Positions 1 to 12,586 of a stretch of 64,000 nt of DNA are shown one piece after another. Position numbers and translations under genes: made by a program. This DNA comes from Thinopyrum elongatum. Taxonomy: Eukaryota > Streptophyta > Magnoliopsida > Poales > Poaceae. The notes under the pieces were generated by a model. It had not been told where the DNA came from. It saw nothing but the letters and a program-made list of their open reading frames with translations, and did no database searches. Location: NCBI GenBank assembly GCA_011799875.1, contig CM022299.1:31709996-31773995 (forward strand), read 5' to 3'. Each line of letters starts with the position of its first letter. Within the stretch, counting starts at the first letter, position 1.

Positions 1-355
1 ATCCGCGGCAGCTAGCGCTCGTGCCGTGGCTGAAGAGAAAAATCTCCGTGCCAAGTGCAACTCGATCGATCGATCGAGGAGCTGTTGCTAGTCGATGTAC
101 CTGGCGTCCTGGCCTGGATCTGCTCTTCCACAGCTTTCGTTTCACTGGAGCCTCTTGTGCGCGAGCACGTGCCATTAAAGACGTGGTAGCGGTCGATCGA
201 CTTTGACAACATGCGATAACCATGGATCGATCAGGACAGGTTCACCGCTGTTTTTGACCGTTCTACTAGCTCACCGGTTGCTGTTGGCCATAGGGGAAAT
301 ATACTGGTAATATAACATGTCGTGGATAATTATGTTGGGAACCTGGACTATCTCG
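1..355. repeat. Low-copy segment, copy A of a diverged duplicate
   Basis: This stretch shares ordered blocks with 50785-51060 plus 55780-55805. Examples are aaatctccgtg.caagtgcaa, cctggcgtcctggcctggatct, cgagcacgtg and gtcgtgga.aattatgttg. The two copies are diverged by substitutions and small indels, and copy B is interrupted by a 4.6 kb element. No ORF in it looks like a real protein. The most likely reading is an old segmental duplication of low-copy intergenic DNA. Confidence 0.6.
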
Positions 356-468
356 CGACTTTTTTGTGGAAGTTCACTAGCGCCGAGATTTGAGTTGGAT
401 GTCGCTGGGGGATGGGGACAGCCTACTAGCTCGGGAGCACCAACACAAGCCACGCGAGTATACGTACT

Positions 469-537
469 ACGTACATACATATGGCGTCAAAACGTACATA
501 CATATGGCGTCAAAACGTACATACATATGGCGTCAAA
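469..537. repeat. Three tandem 23-bp units
   Basis: The unit acgtacatacatatggcgtc followed by aaa occurs three times without visible change (469-491, 492-514, 515-537). It lies between the low-copy segment and the Harbinger element. No gene overlaps it convincingly. Confidence 0.85.
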
Positions 538-787
538 CCTTGGATGCCATTCCCATCTGTTTGTCTGAGCTGATCGATGCTCATTCAAGACCGCCATAAG
601 AACAACTCCAACGCGCGACCCCAAACAGACGTCCGCTTTGTCCAGATTTTGTCCGTTTGGGATGGCAATGGGGCCGTGTCCACCCGGATTCGTGGATGCG
701 TCGACGCGTGGCCGTATTTTGGCCGCCTCTTGTCCCCGTGCATGCAAAAGTGAGAAACAAAGGATTTAAAGCCGCGGCCGCGGTTCG

Positions 788-3700
788 TGTAACACCCCCA
801 TGTAATAAGCACTGTTACACTCTGCTAAGTATGCCAAGTCATCTTCATTTGCAGTGCCTAGTCATAGTGGTTAATCAAAACAATTCAAATTATATTCTGA
901 AAATCAACTCAAATTCAAAAGTGAAATATGAAGTTGCCCAAAACTTGTCGGAAAAATGTTCACCTTATAGCAAATAATCCAAAACTATTTGCTGTTAAGG
1001 AACACAACATCATCATCAATCCTAAATGGGCTAAAGTATTTTAGCAGAGCCAAAACAGCACTGAAAATGCTATTTCCATTTTTAGAAAATCCCAAAAAAA
1101 TTCCAAAAATGCCCAAACTTTTTGTGGCAGTGCCAGCCATTGCCTAGTAATTGATTTGGCAAGTCTCATATTTTATAAAAGTCAAATGGACATAAAAATA
1201 AAATGTAACAGAAAAGAATAAAAGAAAACAGAAAAATAAAAAGAAAAGAGGCACTGTGCACTGGGCCTAAGTGCACAGTGCCCCGATTCCGGCCCACCTG
1301 GCCCATCACCCTCCTTCTCTCCCCTAGGTGTCGCCGCCGCTGTGGCCGAGCGCGCGCTCGCCGGCCGCAGGCTGACACCGCGACGCCCACCGACGCTACA
1401 GGGCCGGCGAGGGGATAAGAACGTCGCTGCTGCCTCCCCCGACAACCCTATCCACTTCCCCCTCTCTTCCTCACCCACCATCGCCGCTGCTTCCCTCCCC
1501 CTCTCTTTGGTCCGAGCGCCATCGCCGCCGTCCTCGCTCATCCTCGCGGCCACCGAGCCCCGTTCGCCGCTCCGCCGTGTCCAGCGTCACCTCCGTCGAC
1601 TGCTACCTCGTCCTCGCCCAACGGATCAAGCCGAGGAGCTCTACCTCGTCGGGATCGAGCCGGCCTTCTCCTTTCGGGCGCCGGCGATCCCCTCCATCTC
1701 CGGCGACTTCTGCTGCTACTAATCCATCACGGGCCATCTTGCGTGCCGTGCGGTGAGCTCCTCCGCCTCCTGCTCCTCCCCGTTAACCCCCTTGCGCGCC
1801 GTAGCTAGCTCACCGTCGAGCCCGAGCTCTGGCCGCCGCTGTGCACTTTGCCACCGTGGCCACAGTCGCCGTCGTGCTCGTCCGAGCCCAGCGTCGAGCT
1901 CCTAGAGCTCGTGCGAGTCCAACGAGCACGCGTACATGCCTCCTCGTACCCTCTAGCTCCGATTCCATCATCGCCCGAACTCCGGCGCCTCCTCCGTCGC
2001 TCGCCGTCGCTAACTCCGGTCGCTTCCGGCCATGCCACCACCGCGGTTGGATGCGGCGTGTTCCCCTCGTTCGAACGCACCTCACCGCGCTCTTTTTGGC
2101 CCGCTGCGGCCGAAATCCAACGCGCGACCGAGTCCTCCGCCGCGTTGGAGGTCGCCGGCGTTGAGCCGCCGGCCGCCGCCACGCTGGCTGGCCTGGGGCC
2201 ACCCCAGAGACACTGCCAGTGGGCCCCGCGGGCCCCAGTTGACTGAGTTGACCCAGTCAACTGCTGACCGGGCTGCCCAGTGAGACTGACATGTGGGCCT
2301 CCTCCGTTATTTAGTTTAAATAAAATGTTTTATAATTAAAACTAATTAGTTAACCTAATTACTCACTGACATATGGGGCCCACCCCCTAATTAACCCATT
2401 TAGTTAGTTTAATTCACTGTTAAACTAACAGAGACTGACATGTGGGTCCCACTGGACCCACATGTCAGGTTTGACCCTGGTCAGCGAGTCTGTTGACTGC
2501 TGACATCATACTCTAGTCATGCTGACGTCATAATTCGTTTTAGATAATTCTGTTAAAATAAATAAATTCTAAAAAATGCAAAAATCTTTGAAAATTCATA
2601 ACTTTTAAACCGTAGCTCAGATTGAAAAACTTAAAACATGAAAGTTGATCAGAACGACGAGACGAATCTGATCATGTCGTTTGTTTCCATGTCGGAACCC
2701 CCTACGTAGGAGAACCCGTAACTTTTAGCCCGATTCCGGTATATGAATAGTGCATATACACCGGATAATAAATCCAACTTTAATCCTAAAGTAAGTAAAA
2801 TGACTTAAACATACTTTACGCAACCCTGCACTGCATCCTAGGCATGGCATGCCCTGTATTGCATTGTTTGCTGTGTATTTATATGTTTCTTCCCCCTCTT
2901 CTCTCTCGGTAGACCCCGACGTCGACGTAGCTCCCGAGACCGACGCAGCTCCGGAGGTCGACTACGCCCCTGACGATCAGACCCTTGCCGCAGAGCTTCC
3001 AGGCAAGCACCCCCCCCCCCCTTTTGAGCATTCCGATATAGCCCACTCTCTTCTCTCTTATGCTTGCATTAGAAGTTACTGCTGCTGCTGTTATCCTAAT
3101 TCTGCTGCATAGCCTGTTTATTGTAACCTGCTATTGTTACCTACCTGATTATCCTAAACTGTTTAGCATAGGTTGGGTAGAGACCCATCAGAGACCCCAC
3201 TTTATTCTGACTGCCCCGCTGGATTATCAGAAGACCCGATCAACGGGATCGAAGACCAGGCCCCGGCACCGCACATCACTTCCCCCTTAGTTGCTCGACA
3301 CTACTGGGTTACTATCGAGTGTCGAGGGTGATACCTCGTCAGCACTTCTGATGATAACCTTGTAGGTTAGTTAATCGGTCGTGGTCAGCGAGGGTGATTC
3401 CTCCTACACCACCCCCGATAACGACACGTCGTGCAACTTCTCAAGTGTGGACCTCGAGGGTGATTCCTCCTTCGTTCACTTTGACGATATCATCAGGTGG
3501 AATTCCATCGAGGGCGATTCCTCAGGGTTCCCTTGGTGTTAGACACACAGTTACTTTGGTTACTATGACTTTACACTGAACCATGTTACTAAAGACGGGT
3601 CAGCCCTGAGGGGTACCCGCGCAAGCTTAATTGCGAAGTGATGTGGAGATGGGTTGACCTGGAGGTTGCCCGAGAAATGTATACGAGGCATGGTCGGGCA

Positions 3701-5002
3701 TTCTTAGCCCTTGCCGTAAGTCCTCGAGACGGGGCGACGGGGTCACATCTTTCGTGAGTCTCTGCTCGTTACCGCACTACCAACACACTAACGGTTTGGA
3801 TATTTGATCCGAGGGGCCTCTGGCCTGATAGCACTAACCATCACGTGGGCATGGTATGGGCGTTCTGCGTCATATACATCAGCCGAAGCTCTATAGACGT
3901 CAGCGAGGAGCGGCCCGCTTTGGATTGGACTGGTTAAGCCCGCGCTTGTATTAAGGGGGCTAGGTCTGCTTCCGAAGCGTCCTCGCAACGTGCAGGGTTC
4001 CCAGGGCGAAGGCCCAAGACCCCTGGGGGCATAGGTTAGTCCGGCGTGCTGACCTCTCTTTAGAGCCTAGGTCGGGTTGCGGCGTGTTGCTTAGCCGAGG
4101 CCGGGCATGACCCAGTAAAGTGTGTCCGGCCGGGGTTAAGCGAGCGTGGTGGGTAAGTTGGTGCACCCCTGCAGGGAAGAAACAATCTATCGATAGCCTG
4201 TCCTACGGTAACGGACACTCAGAGTTGTATCCCGATCGGTACAACTAGAACTGGTGACTTGAGATGATACTGGATAGTATGGCTCTGGGATTGCTTTCTC
4301 GCAGGGAGTCAAGGAAGGATCTCTGGGCGAGGTTGATGACATTACTACTACTTTATATTATGTTGATCTGCACTCTTCTAATGCTGCAAGACCGATGAAG
4401 ATGCTTGAAGATGCTAGTCTTCGATAGGACTAGGCTCTCCCCTCTATTCTGGCATTTCTGCAGCCCAGTCCACATATACATCCCTCCTTTGAAAATGTTG
4501 CATATGTAGTGTAGATCCTTGCTTGCTAAGTACTTTGGATGAGTACTCACGTTTGCTTTACTTTCTTTTTCTCCCCATATCCATTTGTCGCAACCAGATG
4601 ACGGAGCCCCTGAGCCAGCTGCCCCCGCCGACGGCTACTACTACTACTACCGTCCCGGCGAGTACTACTACGAGGAGCCGACCGACGACCAGGAGTAGGT
4701 TCAGAGGGTCCTAGGCAGGAGGCCTACGCCTTTCGATCGTAGCTTTTATTTTGCCTCGCCTTCTTAAAGGCTTATCTCTGTTTCTGTAATATATCTGGAC
4801 CCAGATATCTGATGCTTCCGCTGACACTTGTATGCCATCAAGCTATGTATTCGAGCCCTCGAGGCCCTGGCTTGTAATATAAAGCTTGTATGACTTTATT
4901 TATGTTTTAGAGTTGTGTTGTGATATCTTCAGGTGAGTCCTTAGGCTTGATCGTGTGCATTTGCATATATGATTAGTGCACGATTGAGCCGGGGTCGTCA
5001 CA
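788..5002. mobile_element. Very large solo LTR (about 4.2 kb)
   Basis: The element starts TGTAACACCCC and ends GGGGTCGTCACA, so it has the TG..CA ends of an LTR. It is flanked by gttcg (783-787) and gttca (5003-5007), a 5-bp duplication with one change. There is no primer-binding site, polypurine tract or second LTR inside, so it is best read as a solo LTR. Its size fits the large LTRs of non-autonomous LARD-type families of Triticeae (Sukkula is one possibility, unverified). It has a GC-rich 5' third (1320-2290), a C run near 3010, and no credible coding sequence; the overlapping ORFs in the GC-rich part are compositional. Confidence 0.75.
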
Positions 5003-5019
5003 GTTCACACTAGTTCACG

Positions 5020-5285
5020 CTGGCCGGCAACACAGCCGGCGGCCTACACTCTGACACCGGCAACAAAGCCAGCGGCCAGCACATGAGCCAGCCTTCAAAA
5101 AGACATGTTTCACGCCGGCAACAAAGCCAGCGGCCGGCACAGGAGCCAGCCTTCAGAATGGACAGGTTTTGTCACCGGCAACAAAGCCAGCGGCCGGCAC
5201 ACTAGCCAGCCTTCAAAAGAGACAAGTTTTCTCACCGGTAACAAAGTCAGCGGCCACACAGGAGCCAACCTTCAAAAAGGACCAC
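5020..5285. repeat. About 60-bp minisatellite, four units
   Basis: The phrase ccggcaacaaagccagcggc recurs at about 5057, 5115, 5175 and 5235, giving periods of 58, 60 and 60 bp. Each unit also contains a variant of gagccagccttcaaaa. The array sits just past the stop codon of the minus-strand Harbinger ORF1-like gene, in the 3' part of that element. A degenerate extra unit begins near 5020. Confidence 0.8.
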
Positions 5286-5305
5286 CATCGCGGCCGTCGT
5301 CTCAT

Positions 5306-6312
5306 CTACATCATGCCATCGCGGGCGGTCATCTCCTTCCGCCGGTTCATGAACCAAGCCTTCCTCTCCGGTGACATGTTGTTCTTGTCGATGATCATGA
5401 TCGCTAGTGCCACCTCCTTGGCTTTTGTGTCGGCATTGGTGGCCTCGATCTCTAGCTTCTTGAGTTGAGCGGCCTCCTCGATGTCAAGCTTCCTCTTTTT
5501 CACGGCCTCCTCCATCTCAAGCTTCTTCGTTTGAAGATCTAGGTATATCTTCATTTGCTCCTCCTTCCCTTTGGTCTTCCTCCCCTCCTGCATTTCCTTT
5601 TGGCTCATCATATCCTCCAAAGTTCCTTGCAAGGCTACAGAAGACGCATCACGCTTCTCGTCGGACTTCGAGCTTGTCTTGCCCCTCGGCCTCTTGAGCA
5701 CGTCTCCCACATCAGCCTCAGCTGCCACCTCCTTCTCCCCTCTCTTCATGCCACGAGTTGCCATGGTCGTCCTCATCATCATCAACAGCATGGCTGCCGA
5801 ACTAAGAGTTCTCATAGGTACCACGGCCATCCTGGCTTTGGGTCGCGTCAGCATCAAAAGGTTGCTCTTGGCCGTCGACGTGGAACGCCTCACCACGGCC
5901 CTCGAAGATGACGTTCTGCATGAACGAGGAGTAGTAAGGGTCGTGAACCGTCGACGTCTGCGTAGGCGGTCGCATATCGCCGAACAGCTTGCGGGCGCCG
6001 GCAATGATAGCCGACTCGAACGACCAGGGCTGCTTCCTTTGCACGCCGTCTTCACAATGGCCAGCGCCGCTGTCCCCCGGATTGATGTTCAGGTCGATGA
6101 CGCCCGTGGGCGTGGTCGGATCGATCACCATGCAGTCCGGTGAAGTAGAGAATCGCGTCTGCCCAAGGCCGTGCGGCTGCGGAGCACAAAAATCCGCGCG
6201 TGCCGTGTGAGACGGACGAGCTCAGGGAGCGGTGCCACGGCGGTCGATGGGCCGACGAGCCTGTGCTGGCCGCGGCCATGGCAGTGGCCGAGAGATTGGC
6301 CGGCGTGAGCTC
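5306..6312 (-). pseudogene. Harbinger ORF1-like protein, C-terminal part (broken)
   Basis: Read on the minus strand, 6131-5802 encodes a segment containing GAGHCEDGVQRKQPWSFESA and FMQNVIFEG. A frameshift near 5800 moves to a second frame ending at 5306. That frame has a basic stretch (KRPRGKTSSKSDEKRD), then a long Lys/Glu-rich helix or coiled coil (KIYLDLQTKKLEMEEAVKKR) and ALAIMIIDKNNMSPERKAWF. This matches the NAM-associated C-terminal domain found in ORF1 (Myb/NAM-like) proteins of PIF/Harbinger elements, thought to help the transposase bind DNA. The N-terminus lies at 12988-13058, separated by the copia insertion at 6313-12987. The frameshift and the split make it non-functional. Confidence 0.75.
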
Positions 6313-8082
6313 TGTAGGGAAACGTTGCATGGAAAACAAAAAAAATTCTACGCACACGCAAGATCTATCAAGGAGATGCATAGCAACGAGAGGGGAGAGT
6401 GTGTCTACGTACCCTCGTAGACCGTAAGTGGAAGCGTTTCACAACGCGGTTGATGTAGTCGAACTTTCTTCGCGATCCAACCGATCTAGTACCGAACGTA
6501 CAGCACCTCCGCATTCAGCACACGTTCAGCTCGGTGACGTCCTCCGCCTTCTTGATCCAGCAAGACGGCGAGGTAGTAGATTAGTTCTGTCAGCACGACG
6601 GCGTGGTGACGGTGATGGTGAAGTGATCTCCGCAGGGCTTCGCCTAACCACTACGAAAATATGACCGGGGGTGTAAACGGTGGAGGGGTGCGCCGCACAC
6701 GGCTAACAATTGATCTGGTGTGTGCTAGGCGCCCCCCTCCCACATATATATAGGTCGGAGGGGGAGGGGAGGCAGCCTGGCGCACCACATAGGTGGCCGG
6801 CTGGCCCTAGGGCTCCTGCCCTGCCCCCCCCCCCCCCCCCCCCATGCCATGTATTCTCAAGGGGGAAGGAAAGAGGGGGGAGAGGGAAGGAAGTGGGAAT
6901 CCTAATCCACACTTTCCTTTCCCTTCCCCCCTTTCCTTCTCCTCCTTAGGCCGGCCTGCTACGGGGGGCACACCAGCCCCTTGTGGCTGGTGCGTTTCCT
7001 CTCTTGGCCCATAAGGCCCATAACTTTTGCCGGGGGTGCCCGGAACCCCTTCCGGTGACCCGATAAGTACCCGGTACCCCCCAAAACACTTCCGGTGTCC
7101 GAATACTATCGTCCTATATATGAATCTTTATCTCTCGACCATTTCGAGACTCCTCGTCATGTTCGTGATCTCATCCGGGACTCCGAACAACATTCGGTCA
7201 CCAAATCACATAACTCATATAATACTATATCGTCATCGAACGTTAAGCGTGCGGACCCTACGGGTTCGAGAACTATGTAGACATGACCGAGACATCTCTC
7301 CGGTCAATAACCAATAGCGGAACCTAGATGCCCATATTGGCTCCTACATATTGTATGAAGATCTTTATCGGTCGAATCGTTATGACAACATACGTAATTC
7401 CCTTTGTCCATCGGTATGTTACTTGCCCGAGATTCGATCGTCGGTATCTTCATACCTAGTTCAATCTCGTTACCGGCAAGTCTCTTTACTCATTCCGTAA
7501 TACATCACCTCGTGACTAACTCCTTAGTCATTTGCTTGCAAGCTTATGATGTGTATTACCGAGAGGGGCCAGAGATACCTCTCCGATACTCAGAGTGACA
7601 AATCCTAATCTCGATCTATGCCAACTCAACAAACACCTTCGGAGATACCTGTAGAGCATCTTTATGATCACCCAGTTACGTTGTGACATTTGATAGCAGA
7701 CAAGGTATTCCTCCGGTATTCGGGAGTTGCATAATCTCATAGTCGAAGGAATATGTATTTGACATGAAGAAAGCGATAGCAATAAACTAAACGATCATTA
7801 TGCTAAGCTAACGGATGGGTCATGTCCATCACATCATTCCCCTAATGATGTGATCCCGTTATCAAATGACAACACATGTCCATGGTTAGGAAACCTTAAC
7901 CATCTTTGATCAACGAGCTAGTCTAGTAGAGGCTTACTAGGGACATGGTATTTGTTTATGTATTCACACATGTATTTAAGTTTTCGATCAATACAATTCT
8001 AGCATGAATAATAAACCTTTATCATGAATAAGGAAATATAAAATAACAACTTTATTATTGCCTCTAGGGCATATTTCTTTCA
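6313..8082 (-). repeat. 3' LTR of the BARE-like element (1770 bp)
   Basis: Plus-strand ends are TGTAGGGAAACG and ATATTTCTTTCA. A minus-strand TATA box lies around 6741-6752 (tatatatat in the stretch cacatatatataggtc). A long C run sits near 6825-6843. A second LTR of the same family, in plus orientation, lies at 56982-58618. Confidence 0.9.
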
Positions 8083-8115
8083 GTCTCCCACTTGCACTAT
8101 AGTTAATAATCTAGA

Positions 8116-11100
8116 TTACATATTAATGAATCTAACACCCATGTAGTCTTGGTGCTGATCATGTTTTGCTCGCGGAAGAGGCTTAGTCAACGGGTCTGCC
8201 ACATTCAGATCCGTATGTACTTTGCAAATTTCTATGTCTCCATCCTTGACCTTTTCACGAATGGATTTGAAGCGTCTCTTGATGTGTTTGATTCTCTTGT
8301 GAAACCTGAATTCCTTCGCCAAGGCAATTGCTCCAGTGTTGTCACAAAAGATTTTCATTGTAAATACAGGCTTTAGAGCTCCCACTCACTTTCTTGTAAA
8401 TACAGGCTTCACCATAAGTCTGTATAAAACCATATGCTTTGATCACCCCATCAAAGCGTGTATTCCAACTCCAAGATGCTTGCACCAGTCCATAGATGGA
8501 TCGCTGGAGCTTGCCCACTTTGTTAGCACCTTTAGGATCAACAAAACCTTCTGATAGCATCATATACAACTCTTCTTTAAGAAATCCATTAAGGATTGCA
8601 GTTTTGACGTCCATTTGCCAGATTTCATAATTATAAAATGCGGCAATTGCTAACATGATTCGGACAGACTTAAGCATCACTACGGGTAAGAAAGTCTCAT
8701 CGTAGTCAATCCCTTGAACTTGTCGAAAACCTTTCGCGACAAGTCGAGCTTTGTATACAGTAACATTACCATCAGCGTCAGTCTTCTTCTTGAAGATCCA
8801 TTTATTCTCAATGGCTTGCCGATCATCGGACAAGTCCACCAAAGTCCACACTTTGTTCTCATACATGGATCCTATCTCAGATTTCATGGCCTCAAGCCAT
8901 TTATCGGAATCTGGGCTCATCATAGCTTCTTCATAGTTCGTAGGTCCGCCTTGCTCTAGTAACATGACTTCCAGAACAGGATTCCCGTACCACTCTGGTG
9001 CGGATCGTGCTCTGGTTGACCTACGAGGTTCAGTAGCAACTTGATCTGAAGTTTCATGATCAACATCATTTGCTTCCTCTCTAGTTGGTGTAGGCATCAC
9101 TGGAACAGTTTTCTGTGATGTGCTACTCTCCAATTCGAGAGAAGGTATAATTACCTCATCAAGTTCTACTTTCCTCCCACTCACTTCTTTCGAGAGAAAC
9201 TCCTAGTCTAGAAAGGATTCATTCTTAGCAACAAAGATTTTGCCTTCGGATCTGTTGTAGAAGGTGTACCCAATTGTTTCCTTAGGGTATCCTATGAAGA
9301 CGCACTTTTCCGATTTGGGTTCGAGCTTATTAGGCTGAAGCCTTTTGACATAAGAGTCGCAACCCCAAACTTTAAGAAACAACAGTTTAGGTTTCTTACC
9401 AAACCACAGTTCATACGGTGTCGTCTCAACGGATTTAGACGGTGCCTTATTTAACGTGAATGCGGCTGTCTCTAATGCATAACCCAAAATGATAGTGGTA
9501 AATCGGTAAGAGACATCATAGATCGCACCATATCTAATAAAGTACGGTTACGACGTTCGGACACACCATTACGCTGTGGTGTTCCAGGTGGCGTGAGTTG
9601 TGAAACAATTCCACATTGTTTTAAATGAAGGTCAAACTCGTAACTCAAATATTCGCCTCCGCGATCAAATCGTAGAAACTTTATTTTCTTGTTACGATGA
9701 TTCTCCACTTCACTCTGAAATTCTTTGAACTTTTCAAATGTTTCAGACTTATGTTTCATTAAGTAGATATACCCATATCTACTCAAATCATCAGTGAAGG
9801 TGAGAAAATAACGATACCCGCTGCGTGCTTCGATACTCATTGGACCGCATACATCGGTATGTATTATTTCCAATAAGTCGTTAGCTCGCTCCATTGTTCC
9901 GGAGAACGGAGTTTTAGTCATCTTGCCCATGAGGCATGGTTCGCAAGTATCAAATTATTCATAATCAAGTGATTCTAAAAGCCCATCTGCATGGAGTTTC
10001 TTCATGCGCTTTACACCAATATGACCTAAACGGCAGTGCCACAAATATGTTGCACTATCATTATCAACTTTGCATCTTTTGGCATCAATATTATGAATAT
10101 GTGTACTACAATCGAGATTCAACAAGAATAGACTACTCTTCAAGGCTGCATGACCATAAGAGATAATATTCATATAAATAGAACAACCATTATTCTCTGA
10201 CTTAAATGAATAACCGTCTCGCAATAAACAAGATCCAGATATAATGTTCATGCTCAACGCGGGCACCAAATAACAATTATTGAGGTCTAAAACTAATCCC
10301 GAAGGTAGATGTAGAGGTAGCGTACCGACGGCGATCACATCGACCTTGAAACCATTTCCGACACGCATCATCACCTCATCCTTAGCCAATCTTCGTTTAT
10401 TCCGCAACCCCTGTTTCGAGTTACAAATATGAGCAACCGAACCAGTATCAAATACCCAAGCGCTACTACGAGCATTAGTAAGGAACACATCAATTACATG
10501 TATATCAAATATACCTTTGTTCACTTTGCCATCCTTCTTATCCGCCAAATACTTGGGGCAGTTCCGCTTCCAGTGACCACTCCCTTTGCAGTAGAAGCAC
10601 TCAGTTTCAGGCTTGGGTCCAGCTTTGGGTTTCTTCCCGGGAGTGGCAACTTGCTTGCCATTCTTCTTGAAGTTCCCTGTCTTTCCCTTGCCCTTTTTCT
10701 TGAAACTAGTGGTCTTGTTAAACATCAACACTTGGTGCTCCTTCTTGATTTCTACCTCCGCGACCTTAAGCATTGCGAAGAGCTCGGGAATTGTTTTGTT
10801 CATCCCTTGCATATTATAGTTCATCACGAAGCCTTTGTAGCTTGGTGGCAGTGATTGAAGAACTTTGTCAATAATACAATCAACTGGAAGATCAACTCCT
10901 AGCTGAGTCAAGTGGTTATAATACCCAGACATTCTGAGTATGTGTTCACTGACAGAACTGTTTTCCTCCATCTTGCAGCTATAAAACTTGTTGGAGACTT
11001 CATATCTCTCAACCCGGGCATTTGCTTGAAATATTAACTTCAACTCCTGGAACATCTCATATGCTCCATGACGTTTAAAACGTCTTTGAAGTCCCGGTTC

Positions 11101-11352
11101 TAAGCCGTAAAGCATGGCACACTGAACTATTGAGTAGTCATCAGATCGAGCTGGCCAAACGTTCATAACATCAGCTTCAGCTCCTGCAGCAGGCCTTTCA
11201 CCTAGCGGTACATCAAGGACATAATTATTCTTTACAGCAATGAGGATAATCCTCAAGTTACGGACCCAGTCCATGTAGTTGCTACCATCATCTTTCAACT
11301 TAGCTTTCTCTAGGAACGCATTAAAATTCAGGGGAACGGTAGCTCGGGCCAT
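8116..11352 (-). pseudogene. Copia gag-pol polyprotein, broken
   Basis: Gag starts at 11352. It has a CX2CX4HX4C zinc knuckle near residue 251 (CFYCKGSGHWKRNC) and a protease-like FDTGS near residue 303. A nonsense codon at 9955-9957 ends the first open stretch. Integrase follows at 9930-9472 with its three acidic residues visible (HTD, RFDRGGEY, NGVSERRN). A frameshift near 9480 leads to 9487-9203, and another in-frame stop sits at 9203-9205. Reverse transcriptase runs 9184-8342 with the motif A aspartate in QMDVKTAILNG, but the Y-x-D-D block and most of RNase H are deleted. The RNase H tail (CDNTGAIALAK, HTDLNVADPLTKPL) resumes at 8385-8116 in another frame. It cannot make an active polyprotein. 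Confidence 0.92.
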
Positions 11353-12586
11353 TGATCTACAACATAGATATGCAAAACTATAAGACTAAGTTCATGATAA
11401 ATTAAGATCAATTAATCAAATTACTAAAGAACTCCCACTTAAATAAACATCCCTCAAGTTATCTAAGTGATACGTGATCCAAATCAACTAACCCAAATCC
11501 GATCATCACGTGAGATGGGGTAGTCATCAATGGTGAACATCTCTATGTTGATCATATCTACTATATGACTCACGTTCGACCTTTCGGTCTCCAGTGTTCC
11601 GAGACCATGTCTGTACATGCTAGGCTCGTCAAGTTTATCCCAAGTATTCTGCATGTGCAAAACTGTCTTACACCCGTTGTATGTGAACGTAGAGTCTATC
11701 ACACCCGATCATCACGAGGTGCTTCGAAACGACGAACTTTAGCAATGGTGCATACTCGGGGAGAACACTTTTATCTTGAAATTTAGTGAAGGGGTCATCT
11801 TATAATGCTACCGCCGTTCTAAGCAAAATAAGATGCATAAAAGATAAACATCACATGCAATCAAAATATGTGACATGATATGGCCATCATCATCTTGTGC
11901 TTTTGATCTCCATCTCCAAAGCACCGTCATGATCTCCATCGTCACCGGCTCGACACCTTGATCTCCATCGTTGCGTCGTGGTCGTCTCGCCAACTATTGC
12001 TTCTACAACTATCACTAATGCATAGTGATAAAGTAAAGCAATTACATGGCGTTTGCATTTTATACAATAAAGAGACAACCATAAGGCTCCTGACGGTTGC
12101 CGATAACTTACAAAACATGATCATCTTATATAATAACGAATATCACATCATGTCTTGACCATATCATATCACAACATGCCCTGCAAAAACAATTTAGACG
12201 TCCTCTACTTTGTTGTTGCAAGTTTTACGTGGCTGCTACGGGCTTCTAGCAAGAACCGTTCTTACCTACGGCAAAACCACAACGGTGATTCATCAAGTTT
12301 GCTATTTTAACCTTCTTAAAAGGACCGGCCGCAGTCAAATTCGATTCAACTAAAGTAGGAGAAACAGACACCCGCCAGCCACCTTTATGCAAAACTAGTT
12401 GCATGTCTGTCGGTGGAACCGGTCTCATGTGCGTGGACATGTAAGGTTGGTCCGGACCGCTTCATCCCACAATACCGCCGAATCAAAATAAGACGTTGGT
12501 GGTAAGCAGTATGACTATCACCGTCCACAACTCTTTGTGTTCTACTCGTGCATATCATCTACGCATAGACCTGGCTCGGATGCCAC
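11353..12586 (-). other. Leader of the BARE-like element with primer-binding site
   Basis: This untranslated stretch lies between the partial 5' LTR and gag. On the minus strand the primer site TGGCATCCGAGCC (12586-12574) directly follows the LTR end. The same leader, in plus orientation, occurs at 58619-59784. Confidence 0.8.

Noticed and set aside
1342..2283. Long overlapping ORFs on both strands in GC-rich DNA
   Set aside because: They lie in the large solo LTR, overlap on both strands, and are Pro/Arg/Ser/Ala-rich without any domain; this is what GC-rich sequence gives by chance.
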